In this document: piece after piece, positions 17,276 to 26,707 of the stretch | Position numbering within the stretch: the stretch's first letter is position 1 | Layout: every line of letters begins with the position of its first letter | Assembly: GCA_022451485.1 (NCBI GenBank) | Contig: JAKUQS010000005.1 | Span: 105,083 to 169,082 of the forward strand | Length of the DNA: 64,000 nt | From: Gammaproteobacteria bacterium | GTDB taxonomy: Bacteria; Pseudomonadota; Gammaproteobacteria; Arenicellales; UBA868 | Direction of reading: 5' to 3' | The notes under the pieces: model-generated | The model's database searches: none | What the model saw: only the letters and a program-made list of their open reading frames with translations | Told to the model about the DNA's origin: nothing | Position numbers and translations under genes: made by a program

Positions 17276-18430
17276 ATGGCACTTGATGAGGCGACACTTG
17301 GCCAATTGCGTGAAACAGTTCGACGTTTTGTTAGTGAGCGGCTGATTCCGTTAGAGGCGCAGGTAGCTGAGGATGATGTTGTTCCTGAGTCTGTGGTGGA
17401 GGAGATGCGAGCGTTAGGGCTATTTGGTTTATCCATTCCCGAAAAGTACGGTGGACTCGGTCTGAGCATGTTTGAGGAAGTTCAGATCGCTTTTGAGTTT
17501 GGCCGCACCTCGCCTGCGTTTCGATCTGTGATTGGTACAAACAACGGAATTGGTTCGCACGGAATCATTATCGATGGCACCGAAACGCAGAAGAATTACT
17601 ACCTGCCACTACTCGCTCGTGGTGAGATTATTAGCGCGTTTGCCCTGACGGAACCGCAATCGGGTTCGGATGCGGCGTCAATATCAACTACGGCACGTCG
17701 GGAAGGTGACGAATACGTCATTAATGGAACCAAGCGCTATATCACTAATGCCCCGGAAGCGAGTTTGTTTACGGTGTTTGCGAGAACGGCGCCAAAGGCT
17801 GATGGGGTTAAGGGTATTTCCGCGTTGTTGGTCGAAGGTGATACTCCTGGCATCACGATCGGTCCCTGGGATCGAAAAATGGGACAACGAGGTGCGCACA
17901 CGGCTGATGTCACGTTCACGGATTGCCGAGTCAGCGCAGATGCACTGATCAGTGGAACTGAGGGGGTGGGTTTCAAGACGGCAATGAAAGTGCTTGATCG
18001 TGGGCGTATTCATATTGGGGCGGTGTGTGTGGCAACGGCCGAACGCCTGATTGATGACAGCTTGCGTTACGCGATGGAGCGGCAACAATTTGGTCAGCCA
18101 ATCGCCGAATTTCAGTTGATACAGGCGATGCTCGCAGATAGTCGAGCCGAAACGTATGCTGCGCGTTGTATGGTGGAGGAGACGGCACGTCGGCGGGATA
18201 GCGGATTGCCTGTGGTGACTGAAGCGAGTTGTTGCAAACTGTTTTGTGCTGAGATGGTGGGTCGTGTGGCTGACCGAGCAGTGCAAATTCATGGTGGTGC
18301 AGGTTATATGGCGGAATACGGGATTGAGCGTTTTTACCGCGACGTCAGGTTATTCCGCATCTACGAGGGTACCAGTCAGATTCAGCAATTAGTGATTGCC
18401 CGTAATATGATGCGGGAGGCTGCTGAATGA
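17276..18430 (+). CDS. Acyl-CoA dehydrogenase
   Basis: FAD-dependent alpha,beta-dehydrogenase of acyl-CoA, 384 residues, standard length. Seen: FALTEPQSGSDAAS, the segment GTKRYITNA, the RQQFGQPIAEFQLIQAMLAD helix and the C-terminal IYEGTSQIQQLV, which holds the catalytic base Glu364. The chain-length preference is not readable. ATG 17276 is preceded by GAGAAAGGGG. It differs from the gene at 15120 in having the full catalytic Glu, so true desaturation is expected. Downstream lie 3-hydroxyacyl-CoA dehydrogenase and acyl-CoA ligase genes, giving most of a beta-oxidation route. Confidence 0.9.
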   Translation: MALDEATLGQLRETVRRFVSERLIPLEAQVAEDDVVPESVVEEMRALGLFGLSIPEKYGGLGLSMFEEVQIAFEFGRTSPAFRSVIGTNNGIGSHGIIIDGTETQKNYYLPLLARGEIISAFALTEPQSGSDAASISTTARREGDEYVINGTKRYITNAPEASLFTVFARTAPKADGVKGISALLVEGDTPGITIGPWDRKMGQRGAHTADVTFTDCRVSADALISGTEGVGFKTAMKVLDRGRIHIGAVCVATAERLIDDSLRYAMERQQFGQPIAEFQLIQAMLADSRAETYAARCMVEETARRRDSGLPVVTEASCCKLFCAEMVGRVADRAVQIHGGAGYMAEYGIERFYRDVRLFRIYEGTSQIQQLVIARNMMREAAE

Positions 18431-18958
18431 TGTAGTGCCGTGGACAGCCGTGGCCTTATCGCTCGCCATTCAACGATGCATAAAGCACCGAGGTTGTGGG
18501 TGCTGTGTTGGCCGACACAGATCGCTCATCCCGAAGGGTCAATCTCGAGGCGTTGAGGTGGTTGACGGCAGACCAAACGATGAAATGTCAGTGCCGACTC
18601 TTTCCCAAACATTACCTCTGACGATTCGCTTGTGGCTGATCCTGCCGATAAATTTGCAACTCGGCGTTTGAGCTGTTTTTTCTGACCGCTGGCACGCAAA
18701 GAACATAGAGATTGGAGTCCACCCACATCGCCCTGATATCAGGATGATGTGAAAGGTTAGCCCCGTCGTTATTCAGATACGGTAACGGGAATGAAAGGGT
18801 TGGGCAGCGCTCGCGTAGAAGTTGCAAATGAGGTAGGTATGGCGCGACTAGTCGATACCTTTAAAGTGGATATCACAAAGGCGTGTAAAAGGGTTAGGAT
18901 GGGGCTAGGTTTTCCATCACCCAAGTATCGGTCTACTCAAGAGATTATCGGAGCTTCT
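18431..18958. other. Intergenic region between acyl-CoA dehydrogenase and 3-hydroxyacyl-CoA dehydrogenase genes
   Basis: 528 bases with no recognised gene. The downstream frame is open back to 18791, but that extension has no family resemblance. A reverse-strand frame of 71 codons (18612-18827) reads HHPDIRAMWVDSNLYVL in part, which looks protein-like but is unassigned; it may be a remnant. The length suggests the downstream pair has its own promoter, not identified. Confidence 0.35.
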
Positions 18959-19927
18959 ATGAGCGCAAAAACGATTCAGAATATTGCGGTTATTGGATTA
19001 GGGACCATTGGTCATAGCGTAGTGCAGATGTTTGCGGTGTCTGGCTGTTACGTTCGGTGTTTTGATCCGTCATCGTCAGTGCGAGATGGACTTGAGAATC
19101 GTATTCGTGACAACCTTAACCAGATGGTCGATGCCGATCTTTTTATCAAAGGTGATATCGAAACCGCATTGGCAAAGATAACGGTTTGCGATACAGAAAA
19201 AGAAGCACTGGTAGGTGCTGAGTTTGTTTCTGAAGCAGCCAGCGAAGAATTAGGGTTAAAACAGACATTGTTTTCTCGTATGGAAAAAAGTGTGGATGCG
19301 GAAACTATTTTGGCGAGTAATACGTCGACACATCCGATGACCGACATCGCTCGGCTGATGCAGCATCCCGATCGCGCAATCGTCACCCATCCATTCAATC
19401 CGCCGCACATTATCCCAGTGGTCGAAGTAGTTCCGGGCGAACATACGAGTGAACAAACGATCGAAGTGGCTACGTCACTGCTTAGGCGTGTGGGCAAGCA
19501 ACCAGTGCGTCTTAACAAAGAGTTACCAGGATTTCTGGTTAATCGAATTCAAATGGCAATGATTCGGGAGATATGGGATCTGCTTGATCAGGAAGTGGCG
19601 ACAGCGGAGGATATAGATCTTGCTGTCCAGGGTAGTCTTGGGTTTCGGTTAGCCGGGTTGGGTCCCTTGAAGGTATGTGATTTTGCTGGTGTTGATTTGT
19701 GGGCTCAGGTATTCAGTAACCTGGCTGACGAGATCACTTCTACGAATAAATTGTCTAAAGGAGTCAGGACTCTCGTTGAGAGAGGGGATTACGGCACCAA
19801 GAGCGGCCGTGGGTTCTTTGATTATTCGGCACCAGGTGTTTTGGAGGCACAGGTCACTGCTCGGGATAGAGGATTCCTGGAGGTCCTGAAACTGTTTCAT
19901 CAACGACCGATCCCGACAGAAAACTGA
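18959..19927 (+). CDS. 3-hydroxyacyl-CoA dehydrogenase family protein (carnitine dehydrogenase / lambda-crystallin-like)
   Basis: NAD-dependent 3-hydroxyacyl dehydrogenase, 322 residues. It has the Rossmann motif GLGTIGHS near residue 13 and the catalytic segment VTHPFNPPHIIPVVEVVPG with the active-site His. The C-terminal domain begins around GFLVNRIQMAMIREIWDLL. The PPHIIPVVEVV form and short single-domain length are typical of L-carnitine dehydrogenase and L-gulonate dehydrogenase-like members, not of FadB. The start ATG 18959 has CGGAG upstream and fits family length. It lies two bases before the acyl-CoA ligase gene, so the two are translated together. Confidence 0.85.
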   Translation: MSAKTIQNIAVIGLGTIGHSVVQMFAVSGCYVRCFDPSSSVRDGLENRIRDNLNQMVDADLFIKGDIETALAKITVCDTEKEALVGAEFVSEAASEELGLKQTLFSRMEKSVDAETILASNTSTHPMTDIARLMQHPDRAIVTHPFNPPHIIPVVEVVPGEHTSEQTIEVATSLLRRVGKQPVRLNKELPGFLVNRIQMAMIREIWDLLDQEVATAEDIDLAVQGSLGFRLAGLGPLKVCDFAGVDLWAQVFSNLADEITSTNKLSKGVRTLVERGDYGTKSGRGFFDYSAPGVLEAQVTARDRGFLEVLKLFHQRPIPTEN

Positions 19928-19929
19928 AA

Positions 19930-21468
19930 ATGTTGCAGGCGCACGAATCATCGAGCATAGGGGCATTGTTTCGTGAGCGTGCTGGCATCGATTGCTCGGC
20001 CGTGGCGTTGATTGAGGGGGATCGCCGAGTGTCCTATCGTGAACTCAATGATCGAGTTAACCGGTTAGTACATGTGCTTGTTGGGCGCGGTGTTCGTTCT
20101 GGAGATCGAGTCGCAATTTTGGCGAGAAATTGTGCCGCGTATGTAGAACTGGAGTTGGCGGCGGCAAAGCTCGGTGTGTTGGTTGCGGCACTCAACTGGC
20201 GGCTGTCGGCGAGTGAGTTATCGCACTGTATAGCATTGGCGGAGCCCAGTTTGCTGATTGTGGCGGAGGACTATATCGACACGGCGTCTAAAGCAGATAG
20301 CATGAATAGCCCTCAAATAATCCTCGGCGCTGAGTATGATGCATGCCTCGATCGAGCGGACAATCACGAACCCGTGATTCAATGCGGAGGTGAGGATGGC
20401 CTCGTTATCCTCTATACCAGCGGAACGACTGGCCGACCAAAGGGTGCCGTCATTAGCCACCGTGCTCTGATTGCGCGCGGAGCCGTTTTTGGAATGGATC
20501 TTGGCATCATGCCGCACGAGACATTTGTGGCCTGGGCTCCATTGTTCCATATGGCATCGACTGACCAAGCGCTAGCGACATTGATGCGCGGGGGCTCGGT
20601 AGCCATCATCGATGGCTACGACGCAGAGGCATTCGAACGCACCATCGCTTCTGAAAATATCGGTTGGTTACCTTTGATACCTGGGATGATTGAACGCTTG
20701 CTCAAGGACTTTGACGGGAGAGCTCTACGAATACAGGGCATTCGAGTAATAGGAGCCATGGCGGATCTCGTTGCCATGCACCACATCATGCAGGCTACTA
20801 CGGCACTGAATGCCCCCTATGTTAATTCATTCGGTTCCACGGAGACTGGGTTACCCCCAGCGAGTGCGGGACTAATTCCGATAGGTAGCGATTCTATCGA
20901 CTTGGCAAAGCGACAGAGTTCGCTCTGCGAGATTCGTCTTGTTGACGTAAACGATCAAGATGTCCCGATGGGTATGCCAGGGGAATGTGCTATTCGAGGT
21001 GCGACCCTTTTCAGTGGCTATTGGCGGGAGGAGGAGGTGACGAAGGAGGATTTCCGTGGTGGTTGGTTTCACATGGGTGATATGTTTATACGTCGTGATG
21101 ACGGTCAATTATCCTTTATGGATCGCGTCAAGTATTTGATCAAGTCAGGTGGAGAAAATATTTATCCTGCCGAAGTTGAGCGTGTGTTATTGAGTGACCC
21201 CGGGGTTGACGATGCTGTGGTGGTCCGCAGACCTGATACCAATTGGGGTGAAGTGCCGGTTGCTGCGGTCGCAGTTAATGATCCACGCGTTACGACTGAT
21301 CAATTATTACAGCGGTGTGAGCGCCAATTGGCGCGGTATAAATTGCCAAAAGAAATTCGATTCGTTCCCTTCAATGATCTTCCAAGAAGCGCGACCGGCA
21401 AGGTGCAGCGCCATGAGGTCGAACCTTGGTTTGTGGCCGAAGGACCGCAGTCTGACAATCTAGAGTAA
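19930..21468 (+). CDS. AMP-dependent acyl-CoA synthetase/ligase
   Basis: Adenylate-forming enzyme of 512 residues. It has the P-loop-like motif YTSGTTGRPKGA near 161-172, GGWFHMGDMF, the FMDRVKYLIKSGGENIYPAEVE hinge and C-terminal GKVQRHE with the catalytic lysine. It activates a carboxylic acid to its CoA thioester through an acyl-adenylate. Coupled closely to the preceding 3-hydroxyacyl-CoA dehydrogenase, it probably starts a degradative pathway for an unknown acid. Medium-chain or aromatic acids are as plausible as long-chain fatty acids; a separate FadD is present at 56013. Confidence 0.9.
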   Translation: MLQAHESSSIGALFRERAGIDCSAVALIEGDRRVSYRELNDRVNRLVHVLVGRGVRSGDRVAILARNCAAYVELELAAAKLGVLVAALNWRLSASELSHCIALAEPSLLIVAEDYIDTASKADSMNSPQIILGAEYDACLDRADNHEPVIQCGGEDGLVILYTSGTTGRPKGAVISHRALIARGAVFGMDLGIMPHETFVAWAPLFHMASTDQALATLMRGGSVAIIDGYDAEAFERTIASENIGWLPLIPGMIERLLKDFDGRALRIQGIRVIGAMADLVAMHHIMQATTALNAPYVNSFGSTETGLPPASAGLIPIGSDSIDLAKRQSSLCEIRLVDVNDQDVPMGMPGECAIRGATLFSGYWREEEVTKEDFRGGWFHMGDMFIRRDDGQLSFMDRVKYLIKSGGENIYPAEVERVLLSDPGVDDAVVVRRPDTNWGEVPVAAVAVNDPRVTTDQLLQRCERQLARYKLPKEIRFVPFNDLPRSATGKVQRHEVEPWFVAEGPQSDNLE

Positions 21469-21517
21469 GGCTGAGTCCCATCCGCCTATAGAGATCAAAC
21501 GAGGTTATTTCCGAGTA

Positions 21518-23440
21518 TCAACGCGCTAGCTGGAAGTCTCCAAGATTAGGCTCTCGAGTCATGTGGAAGTAGTCGACGAGTCGCCAGGGCGATACGGAAA
21601 CGACGCGGCCGCGACTGTTCTTATACCAACTATCGACTCCGGGGTGTGACCAGACCAGTTGCTCATGTTTCTCATCCAGACGGCGATTGTAGTCCTCGTA
21701 GGGTTCTCGGCGAACTTCGATTTCACGATAATCGTTTGCGATCATATGTGTGATGCACTTGATGATGTATCGCGATTGGCATTCGACATGAAAGATATGA
21801 CTGCCACCATGGGCCAGATTTGTATTGGGGCCATAGAGCACAAAGAAATTGGGAAAGTCGGGTAACGTCATTCCCAGATGTGTTCGCGCATCATCTCCCC
21901 ATAATGCAGTCAAGCTCTCTCCTGACCGGCCGCGGATATCCATCGGTTTAAGAAAATGTGTTGCTTCAAAACCGGTTGCATAGATGATGACATCAACTGG
22001 GTATTCGATATCTCGGCTATCTACGATACCCTTTTTGTTGATTTTCTTTACAGGTCCAGTAACCAGTTCGACATTTTTCCGTTTCAGCGTTTTACACCAA
22101 TTGTTGTCGATCAACATACGCTTGGCGAATGGCGGATAATCAGGGATCACTTTTTCGATTAAGTTGGTGTTGCCCTCTAATGCCGCAGTCAGTTTATGGG
22201 TGAAGAGTTCGCGATGTCGATCATTTTCAGCATTCATTGACCTCGCTGGATGCGGCCACGAGGAATCTCGGTGCAATGATTCCCAAATGCCATCTCCGTA
22301 GACCCAGAACAACTTAAATCGATACCAGTTTCGATAGTAGGGAACATGATGAAGCAGCCATTGTTTTCCCCTACCGACTTGTCGATGATAGTCATCAAGA
22401 AAGCGAACCCAATGCCGGGTCCGTTGAAATATCGTAAGTTGTTTTGCTCGAGGCGCTATCTCCGGGACAATCTGCATCGCAGAAGCGCCTGTTCCAATGA
22501 CGCCGATGCGGGCATTAATAAGATCTTCGTCATGATCCCAACGAGCCGAATGGAACTGAGTGCCTGCGAAAGTATCTTTTCCGGCAATATCAGGAATCAA
22601 CGGGCGATTCAGCTGCCCCACCGCACTGATGAGGAAAGTGGCCTGCAGGTCGGTTAGCATTCCCTGGTCGTCTTTGGTTTTCACATGCCAGCAACGATCT
22701 GCTGATTGATATCGCGCACTGACGACCTCGGTATTGAATCGTACGTGAGGTCGCACATCGTACTTATCGACGATAGTGTCAAGATAGTCGTAGAGCTCTT
22801 CACGCTTTGAATAAAAGTCGGGCCAATCATGATTGGGTTCGAACGAAAAAGAATAAAAGTGATTTGGCGAATCAACACCACAGCCCGGGTAAGTATTTTC
22901 AAACCAGGTTCCACCAGGCGAGGCGTTTTTTTCAATAATGGTATAGGGCAGGCCAAGTCGACTGAGATGAACTGCCATGCAGATACCTGACACGCCACAT
23001 CCAATAATAAGACTGGACAACTGTTCTGTCGTCGAAGTTTGTGGCGGACCATCCTCAGTCTGATGGGCGTGTTCAGCATAGGCGCCAAGTCCCATATCCT
23101 CTAATAGCATCGGAATATATTCTGGTGCCACCGACTCCCCGACAAGTAGACCAGCAAGTTGTTGTAGTCGACCGTGGTCAGGCAGATGCGGCAGTTGAAT
23201 GATTCCATCGCGGAGTTTTGTTAGCACTGAGAATGCCCGATCACGAATATTCGCTTTACCAGCTTCTGTTATCCGGTGGGTCCCATCGATAGTACCTCTG
23301 GACGGACGTTCATCAATATCAAGTAGCCCGTCCCCTTCACCTAGCTGCGTCAATACAATGAGCAAAGTGGGGAGGTTGGCTTCACGGATGGCCGAGCGGA
23401 GTTCTTCATCACTAATTGTTGCTGGGATCTGAGCAATCAT
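21518..23440 (-). CDS. Flavin-containing Baeyer-Villiger monooxygenase, HAPMO-like
   Basis: Type I Baeyer-Villiger monooxygenase of 640 residues. A helical N-terminal extension of about 140 residues precedes the FAD motif GCGVSG at 147-152. The segment SPGGTWFENTYPGCGVD follows, then the family fingerprint F-x-G-x3-H-x3-W-D at 291-302, then the NADPH motif GTGAS at 316-320. Both the total length and the N-terminal extension are those of 4-hydroxyacetophenone monooxygenase. The enzyme inserts one oxygen atom next to a ketone to form an ester or lactone using NADPH and O2. The substrate could be an aryl or cyclic ketone. It is downstream of the methyltransferase-arginase pair on the same strand, 76 bases away. 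Confidence 0.9.
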   Translation of the reverse strand: MIAQIPATISDEELRSAIREANLPTLLIVLTQLGEGDGLLDIDERPSRGTIDGTHRITEAGKANIRDRAFSVLTKLRDGIIQLPHLPDHGRLQQLAGLLVGESVAPEYIPMLLEDMGLGAYAEHAHQTEDGPPQTSTTEQLSSLIIGCGVSGICMAVHLSRLGLPYTIIEKNASPGGTWFENTYPGCGVDSPNHFYSFSFEPNHDWPDFYSKREELYDYLDTIVDKYDVRPHVRFNTEVVSARYQSADRCWHVKTKDDQGMLTDLQATFLISAVGQLNRPLIPDIAGKDTFAGTQFHSARWDHDEDLINARIGVIGTGASAMQIVPEIAPRAKQLTIFQRTRHWVRFLDDYHRQVGRGKQWLLHHVPYYRNWYRFKLFWVYGDGIWESLHRDSSWPHPARSMNAENDRHRELFTHKLTAALEGNTNLIEKVIPDYPPFAKRMLIDNNWCKTLKRKNVELVTGPVKKINKKGIVDSRDIEYPVDVIIYATGFEATHFLKPMDIRGRSGESLTALWGDDARTHLGMTLPDFPNFFVLYGPNTNLAHGGSHIFHVECQSRYIIKCITHMIANDYREIEVRREPYEDYNRRLDEKHEQLVWSHPGVDSWYKNSRGRVVSVSPWRLVDYFHMTREPNLGDFQLAR

Positions 23441-23516
23441 TGATGCACGTTACGATTAGCGCCGGGGGCGCAGAAAACAAAGGTTGGCAAGAACATATGA
23501 CGACATATAAGTACTG

Positions 23517-24668
23517 TCATATGGGACGCCAAAGCTTCTGCGAAGCAATATTCGCACCTGCTACTAATGACTTAAATTTTTCAACTGCAATGGCCGGATC
23601 AACTTTCCCCATACCGGCAAATGTTGCGAACCCGCAGTCGGCACCAGCAATGACTCGTTCTCGACCGACCAGGTTGGCGAACTGCATAATGCGTTGGGAA
23701 ACGAGTTCGGGATGTTCGATATAGTTGTTGACGCTATCAATTAGACCCGGGATGAGTATTTTGTCGTCAGGTAGTGATTGACGACGAAATAATTCCCATT
23801 CGTGTGCGTGTCGTGGGTTTGATGATTCGAGTAACAGTCCGCCCGGTTTTGCTGCCATTATCGTGTCAAACAGTTTCTCTAGTGGTATGTCGTGGTGATG
23901 TGGTCCTTCATAGTTTCCCCAACAGATATGCATCCGGATGCGATTTCCGGGAATGTTGGTTAACGCGGCGTTTAATACCTCCACTTGTATAGCTGCGCGT
24001 TTTAAGAAATCAGTCGAAGACAGTTGTCTATATTGTGTGTGTCGACCCATCGCTAAATCCGGGCAATCAATTTGAAGCATGAAACCAGCAGCGTGGATAG
24101 CCTCATATTCATGACGCATCACAGTGGAGAGTGCTTCAAGGTATTTGTCATCGTCAGAATAAAACTGATTCGTGTGAAAAAGTGAAATAACACCGGGTGA
24201 TGCGGCGTTCATGAAGACGTCGGCAATATCGCGATGTTTAGTGGCCTCACTGAGGTTTTGAATGTCTCGTTTCAGCGGTTGGTCAGTCAACACTTGAAGG
24301 GGTCCGGTACAGCAGGGTCGCACAAGCCGACGAGTTCCCGCCGCGTTGGCCTGTACCTTTCGATACTGAGGGAACGGTGACAGGTCATCAAAACGGAGTG
24401 ATGGGCTTTCTCCACTAAAGCCGGCAAGGCGTTGCTGGATGTAGGTGGAATAACCAGTTTTGCTCACTTCGCCGTCGTTTACGATATCAATGCCCCAAGC
24501 CTGTTGCGCCGTAACGCTTTGGGCAACAGCCGCGGGGAGTTGTTTCTCTAACTCTGTTTCAGCATCGGAGTCTCCACATTCTGCTTTAACGAGTAGATTC
24601 TCAATCAACGGCGGTCGTGGCAGGCTGCCAACGTGAGTTGTCAGGATTCGGTCGTAGCTATAGTGCAT
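23517..24668 (-). CDS. Cobalamin-independent methionine synthase II (MetE C-terminal domain-like) protein
   Basis: A 383-residue (beta/alpha)8 protein equivalent to the C-terminal half of MetE. The zinc-binding pattern is intact by position: His247 and Cys249 in RMHICWGN, an acidic residue in LLLESSNPRH (Glu281) and Cys345 in AGADCGFAT. The N-terminus TTHVGSLPRP is typical. Members move a methyl or alkyl group to or from a thiol; the family also includes alkylated-CoM enzymes, so the real donor/acceptor pair is open. As it stands alone without the folate-binding N-half, a non-MetE role is likely. Its ATG overlaps the stop of the upstream agmatinase-like gene by one base (TAATG), implying tight translational coupling. 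Confidence 0.85.
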   Translation of the reverse strand: MHYSYDRILTTHVGSLPRPPLIENLLVKAECGDSDAETELEKQLPAAVAQSVTAQQAWGIDIVNDGEVSKTGYSTYIQQRLAGFSGESPSLRFDDLSPFPQYRKVQANAAGTRRLVRPCCTGPLQVLTDQPLKRDIQNLSEATKHRDIADVFMNAASPGVISLFHTNQFYSDDDKYLEALSTVMRHEYEAIHAAGFMLQIDCPDLAMGRHTQYRQLSSTDFLKRAAIQVEVLNAALTNIPGNRIRMHICWGNYEGPHHHDIPLEKLFDTIMAAKPGGLLLESSNPRHAHEWELFRRQSLPDDKILIPGLIDSVNNYIEHPELVSQRIMQFANLVGRERVIAGADCGFATFAGMGKVDPAIAVEKFKSLVAGANIASQKLWRPI

Positions 24669-25621
24669 TAGCGTTTTGTCTGTTTAGCAATAGCAGCAAT
24701 CAGGACAGTCGCCAGGCGGGCGATTGCGCGGGCACCGAGCCCCTGGATGTCATTTTCGGGTACAAATTCAACGAAAGTGGCGCCAACAATTTGCGCGCGT
24801 TCGGACACACCTTCAATTAGGTCGAGCATTTGCTGATAACTCACTCCGCCCGGTGCTGGGAGAATTACGCCAGGCACGAGGGATGGATCAAGACCGTCGA
24901 CGTCGATAGACAAGATGACCTTAGCTCCATTAGGTATGTTATTGATCGCAGGCTGCATACCATTCTTTGCGATATCTCGGGCCGTGATGATTGATGAGCC
25001 CCATGATTTAGCATCGCTGATTTCTTGCCGTCGAGCACTGCCTGGACCGCGAGCTCCTATTTGCAACATTTGTTTTATATGCTCCATCTCAGAAGCGCGG
25101 CGCATGGTGGAAGAGAAGCCATGCGTAATTCCATGAACCTCGTGGCGCCAATCAATATGTGCGTCCACCTGGACTATCATGAGTGGATCAGAGCCAGCGT
25201 AGGCATGGAAGAAAGGAATTGGTACGGAGTCGTCGCCGCCCAGCAGGATAGGAATACTTCCATTGGAAAGAACAGCAGATACTACTTCCGTAATTCGATC
25301 ACGATTTTTCTCACCATCATTTAGGTCGCCAGGGACATCACCGCAATCCACGACTGATGCGCCGCCCAGTATCTCTGTCATGGCGTCAAAGTCGAATTGC
25401 TCATGATTGGCGCTATACCAGGAAAGCGCGCTTCTTACGTACTCTGGTGCATTGGCCGAGTGACTTGGTTTTCCCGGTGTGTAGGGAGTGCCGTGTGATG
25501 CACCAATAATAGCAACGTCGCTATCGAGGGAAGCTAAGTCTTCGACATAAGGTACGTCACAGAACGTTTTCGATGGAATAATCCGTTTGATCAAATGCAT
25601 GTGCTCCCGAGGAACTTCCAC
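24668..25621 (-). CDS. Agmatinase/arginase (ureohydrolase) family protein with altered metal motif
   Basis: A 317-residue ureohydrolase fold. The second and third manganese motifs are standard: VDAHIDW (Asp153, His155, Asp157) and SIDVDGLDP (Asp240, Asp242). The first motif, normally GGDHS, reads GGDDS, with Asp131 in place of the metal-binding His. Asp can bind Mn, so activity is possible. The family hydrolyses guanidino groups to urea and an amine, acting on agmatine, guanidinobutyrate, arginine and similar substrates. The next gene overlaps by one base and encodes a MetE-C-like enzyme, an unusual partner. Substrate unknown. Confidence 0.83.
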   Translation of the reverse strand: MEVPREHMHLIKRIIPSKTFCDVPYVEDLASLDSDVAIIGASHGTPYTPGKPSHSANAPEYVRSALSWYSANHEQFDFDAMTEILGGASVVDCGDVPGDLNDGEKNRDRITEVVSAVLSNGSIPILLGGDDSVPIPFFHAYAGSDPLMIVQVDAHIDWRHEVHGITHGFSSTMRRASEMEHIKQMLQIGARGPGSARRQEISDAKSWGSSIITARDIAKNGMQPAINNIPNGAKVILSIDVDGLDPSLVPGVILPAPGGVSYQQMLDLIEGVSERAQIVGATFVEFVPENDIQGLGARAIARLATVLIAAIAKQTKR

Positions 25622-25802
25622 TGTCTATTGTAGAGTTTTCCTTGGTGTGGTGGGGTGGCTGGTTATAGACTGATGCTGAGATGGTGTCGAAAGGCAGACT
25701 CTGCGCTGAGAGATTGGTAGAGTCGTCCATTGTGTGCTGATCAGCAGTTAAGTCTGTTTTTCACTAGATTTTTTGCTAAATAATTTGAGGACATATTGAG
25801 CT

Positions 25803-26684
25803 ATGGGTCGGTTTGAAAATCAAAGTGTGGTTATTTCTGGGGCCAGTCGCGGTATTGGACTCGCCATTGCTAAGAAACTGGCAGGCGAAGGCGCGAGCAT
25901 CGCGATACTTGCAAAAACGACGGAGCCGCATCCAAAGTTGGAGGGTACTATCTACACTGCGGTGGAAGAAATTGAAGCGATCGGTGGGCGTGCGCTAGCT
26001 ATTCCAACAGATGTTCGAAGTGAAGAGGCGGTACAGTCTGCGATAGACCAGGCAGCATCAGCGCATGGTGGTATCGATATTTGTGTTAACAATGCCAGCG
26101 CCATCTCGTTGACCCCGACTAGCAAAACTGCCATGAAACGGTTTGATTTGATGTTCGACGTCAATGTTCGTGGGACGTTTCTACTCTCACGTGAATGCTT
26201 GCGTTATCTCCCTGACAGTAATAATCCCCATATTTTGAATATCTCGCCGCCTCTAGATATGCATCCGCGATGGTTCGGTCCTAATGTTGCTTATACGATG
26301 TCTAAATTTGGAATGAGTCAGTGTGTATTGGGAATGGCTGAAGAACTGTCAAGGCAGGGAATTGCGGTAAATGCGTTATGGCCACATTCGGTAATCGCAA
26401 CGGCGGCCATCACAAACGTCATTGGCGATAAGGCCAGTTTAGCCTTCTGTCGTTCACCTGAAATCATGGCCGATGCGGCTGCCGTCATTTTGGCGCGAAA
26501 TGCGCGGGATTTTACCGGGCAATTTTGTATTGATGATGTGTTGCTTGCAGAAACTGGTATGACGGATTTCAGCGGTTATCGAATTGATTCCGGTCAAGCA
26601 TTGTGGAGTGACTTTTTTGTGCCAGACGGCACGCCGGAAATTGAGCCGTTAGTGATGCCGCCCGATCCGAGACGCTTAAAGTAA
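25803..26684 (+). CDS. SDR family oxidoreductase, HSDL2-like
   Basis: A 293-residue SDR with ISGASRGIG at 11-19, CVNNAS, and an active-site region NISPPLDMHPRWFGPNVAYTMSKFGMS that reproduces the special pattern of hydroxysteroid dehydrogenase-like protein 2 (long loop with WF between the Ser and the Tyr-Lys). The segment VNALWPHSVIATAA is also HSDL2-like. The SCP2 domain of eukaryotic HSDL2 is absent. HSDL2 is linked to fatty acid metabolism, but its reaction is poorly defined. A GAGGACA ribosome site precedes ATG 25803. The gene converges with the amidohydrolase gene, 23 bases apart. Confidence 0.87.
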   Translation: MGRFENQSVVISGASRGIGLAIAKKLAGEGASIAILAKTTEPHPKLEGTIYTAVEEIEAIGGRALAIPTDVRSEEAVQSAIDQAASAHGGIDICVNNASAISLTPTSKTAMKRFDLMFDVNVRGTFLLSRECLRYLPDSNNPHILNISPPLDMHPRWFGPNVAYTMSKFGMSQCVLGMAEELSRQGIAVNALWPHSVIATAAITNVIGDKASLAFCRSPEIMADAAAVILARNARDFTGQFCIDDVLLAETGMTDFSGYRIDSGQALWSDFFVPDGTPEIEPLVMPPDPRRLK

Positions 26685-26707
26685 GGTGAATAGCGGCAGG
26701 AAGGGGA

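Noticed and set aside
17684..18292. Reverse-strand frame of 202 codons inside the acyl-CoA dehydrogenase gene
   Set aside because: It is fully antisense to a well-conserved gene; the translation has no domain and uses His/Arg/Thr-rich composition typical of shadow frames.
18791..18958. N-terminal extension of the 3-hydroxyacyl-CoA dehydrogenase
   Set aside because: The Rossmann motif normally sits within the first 15 residues; ATG 18959 has its own ribosome site.
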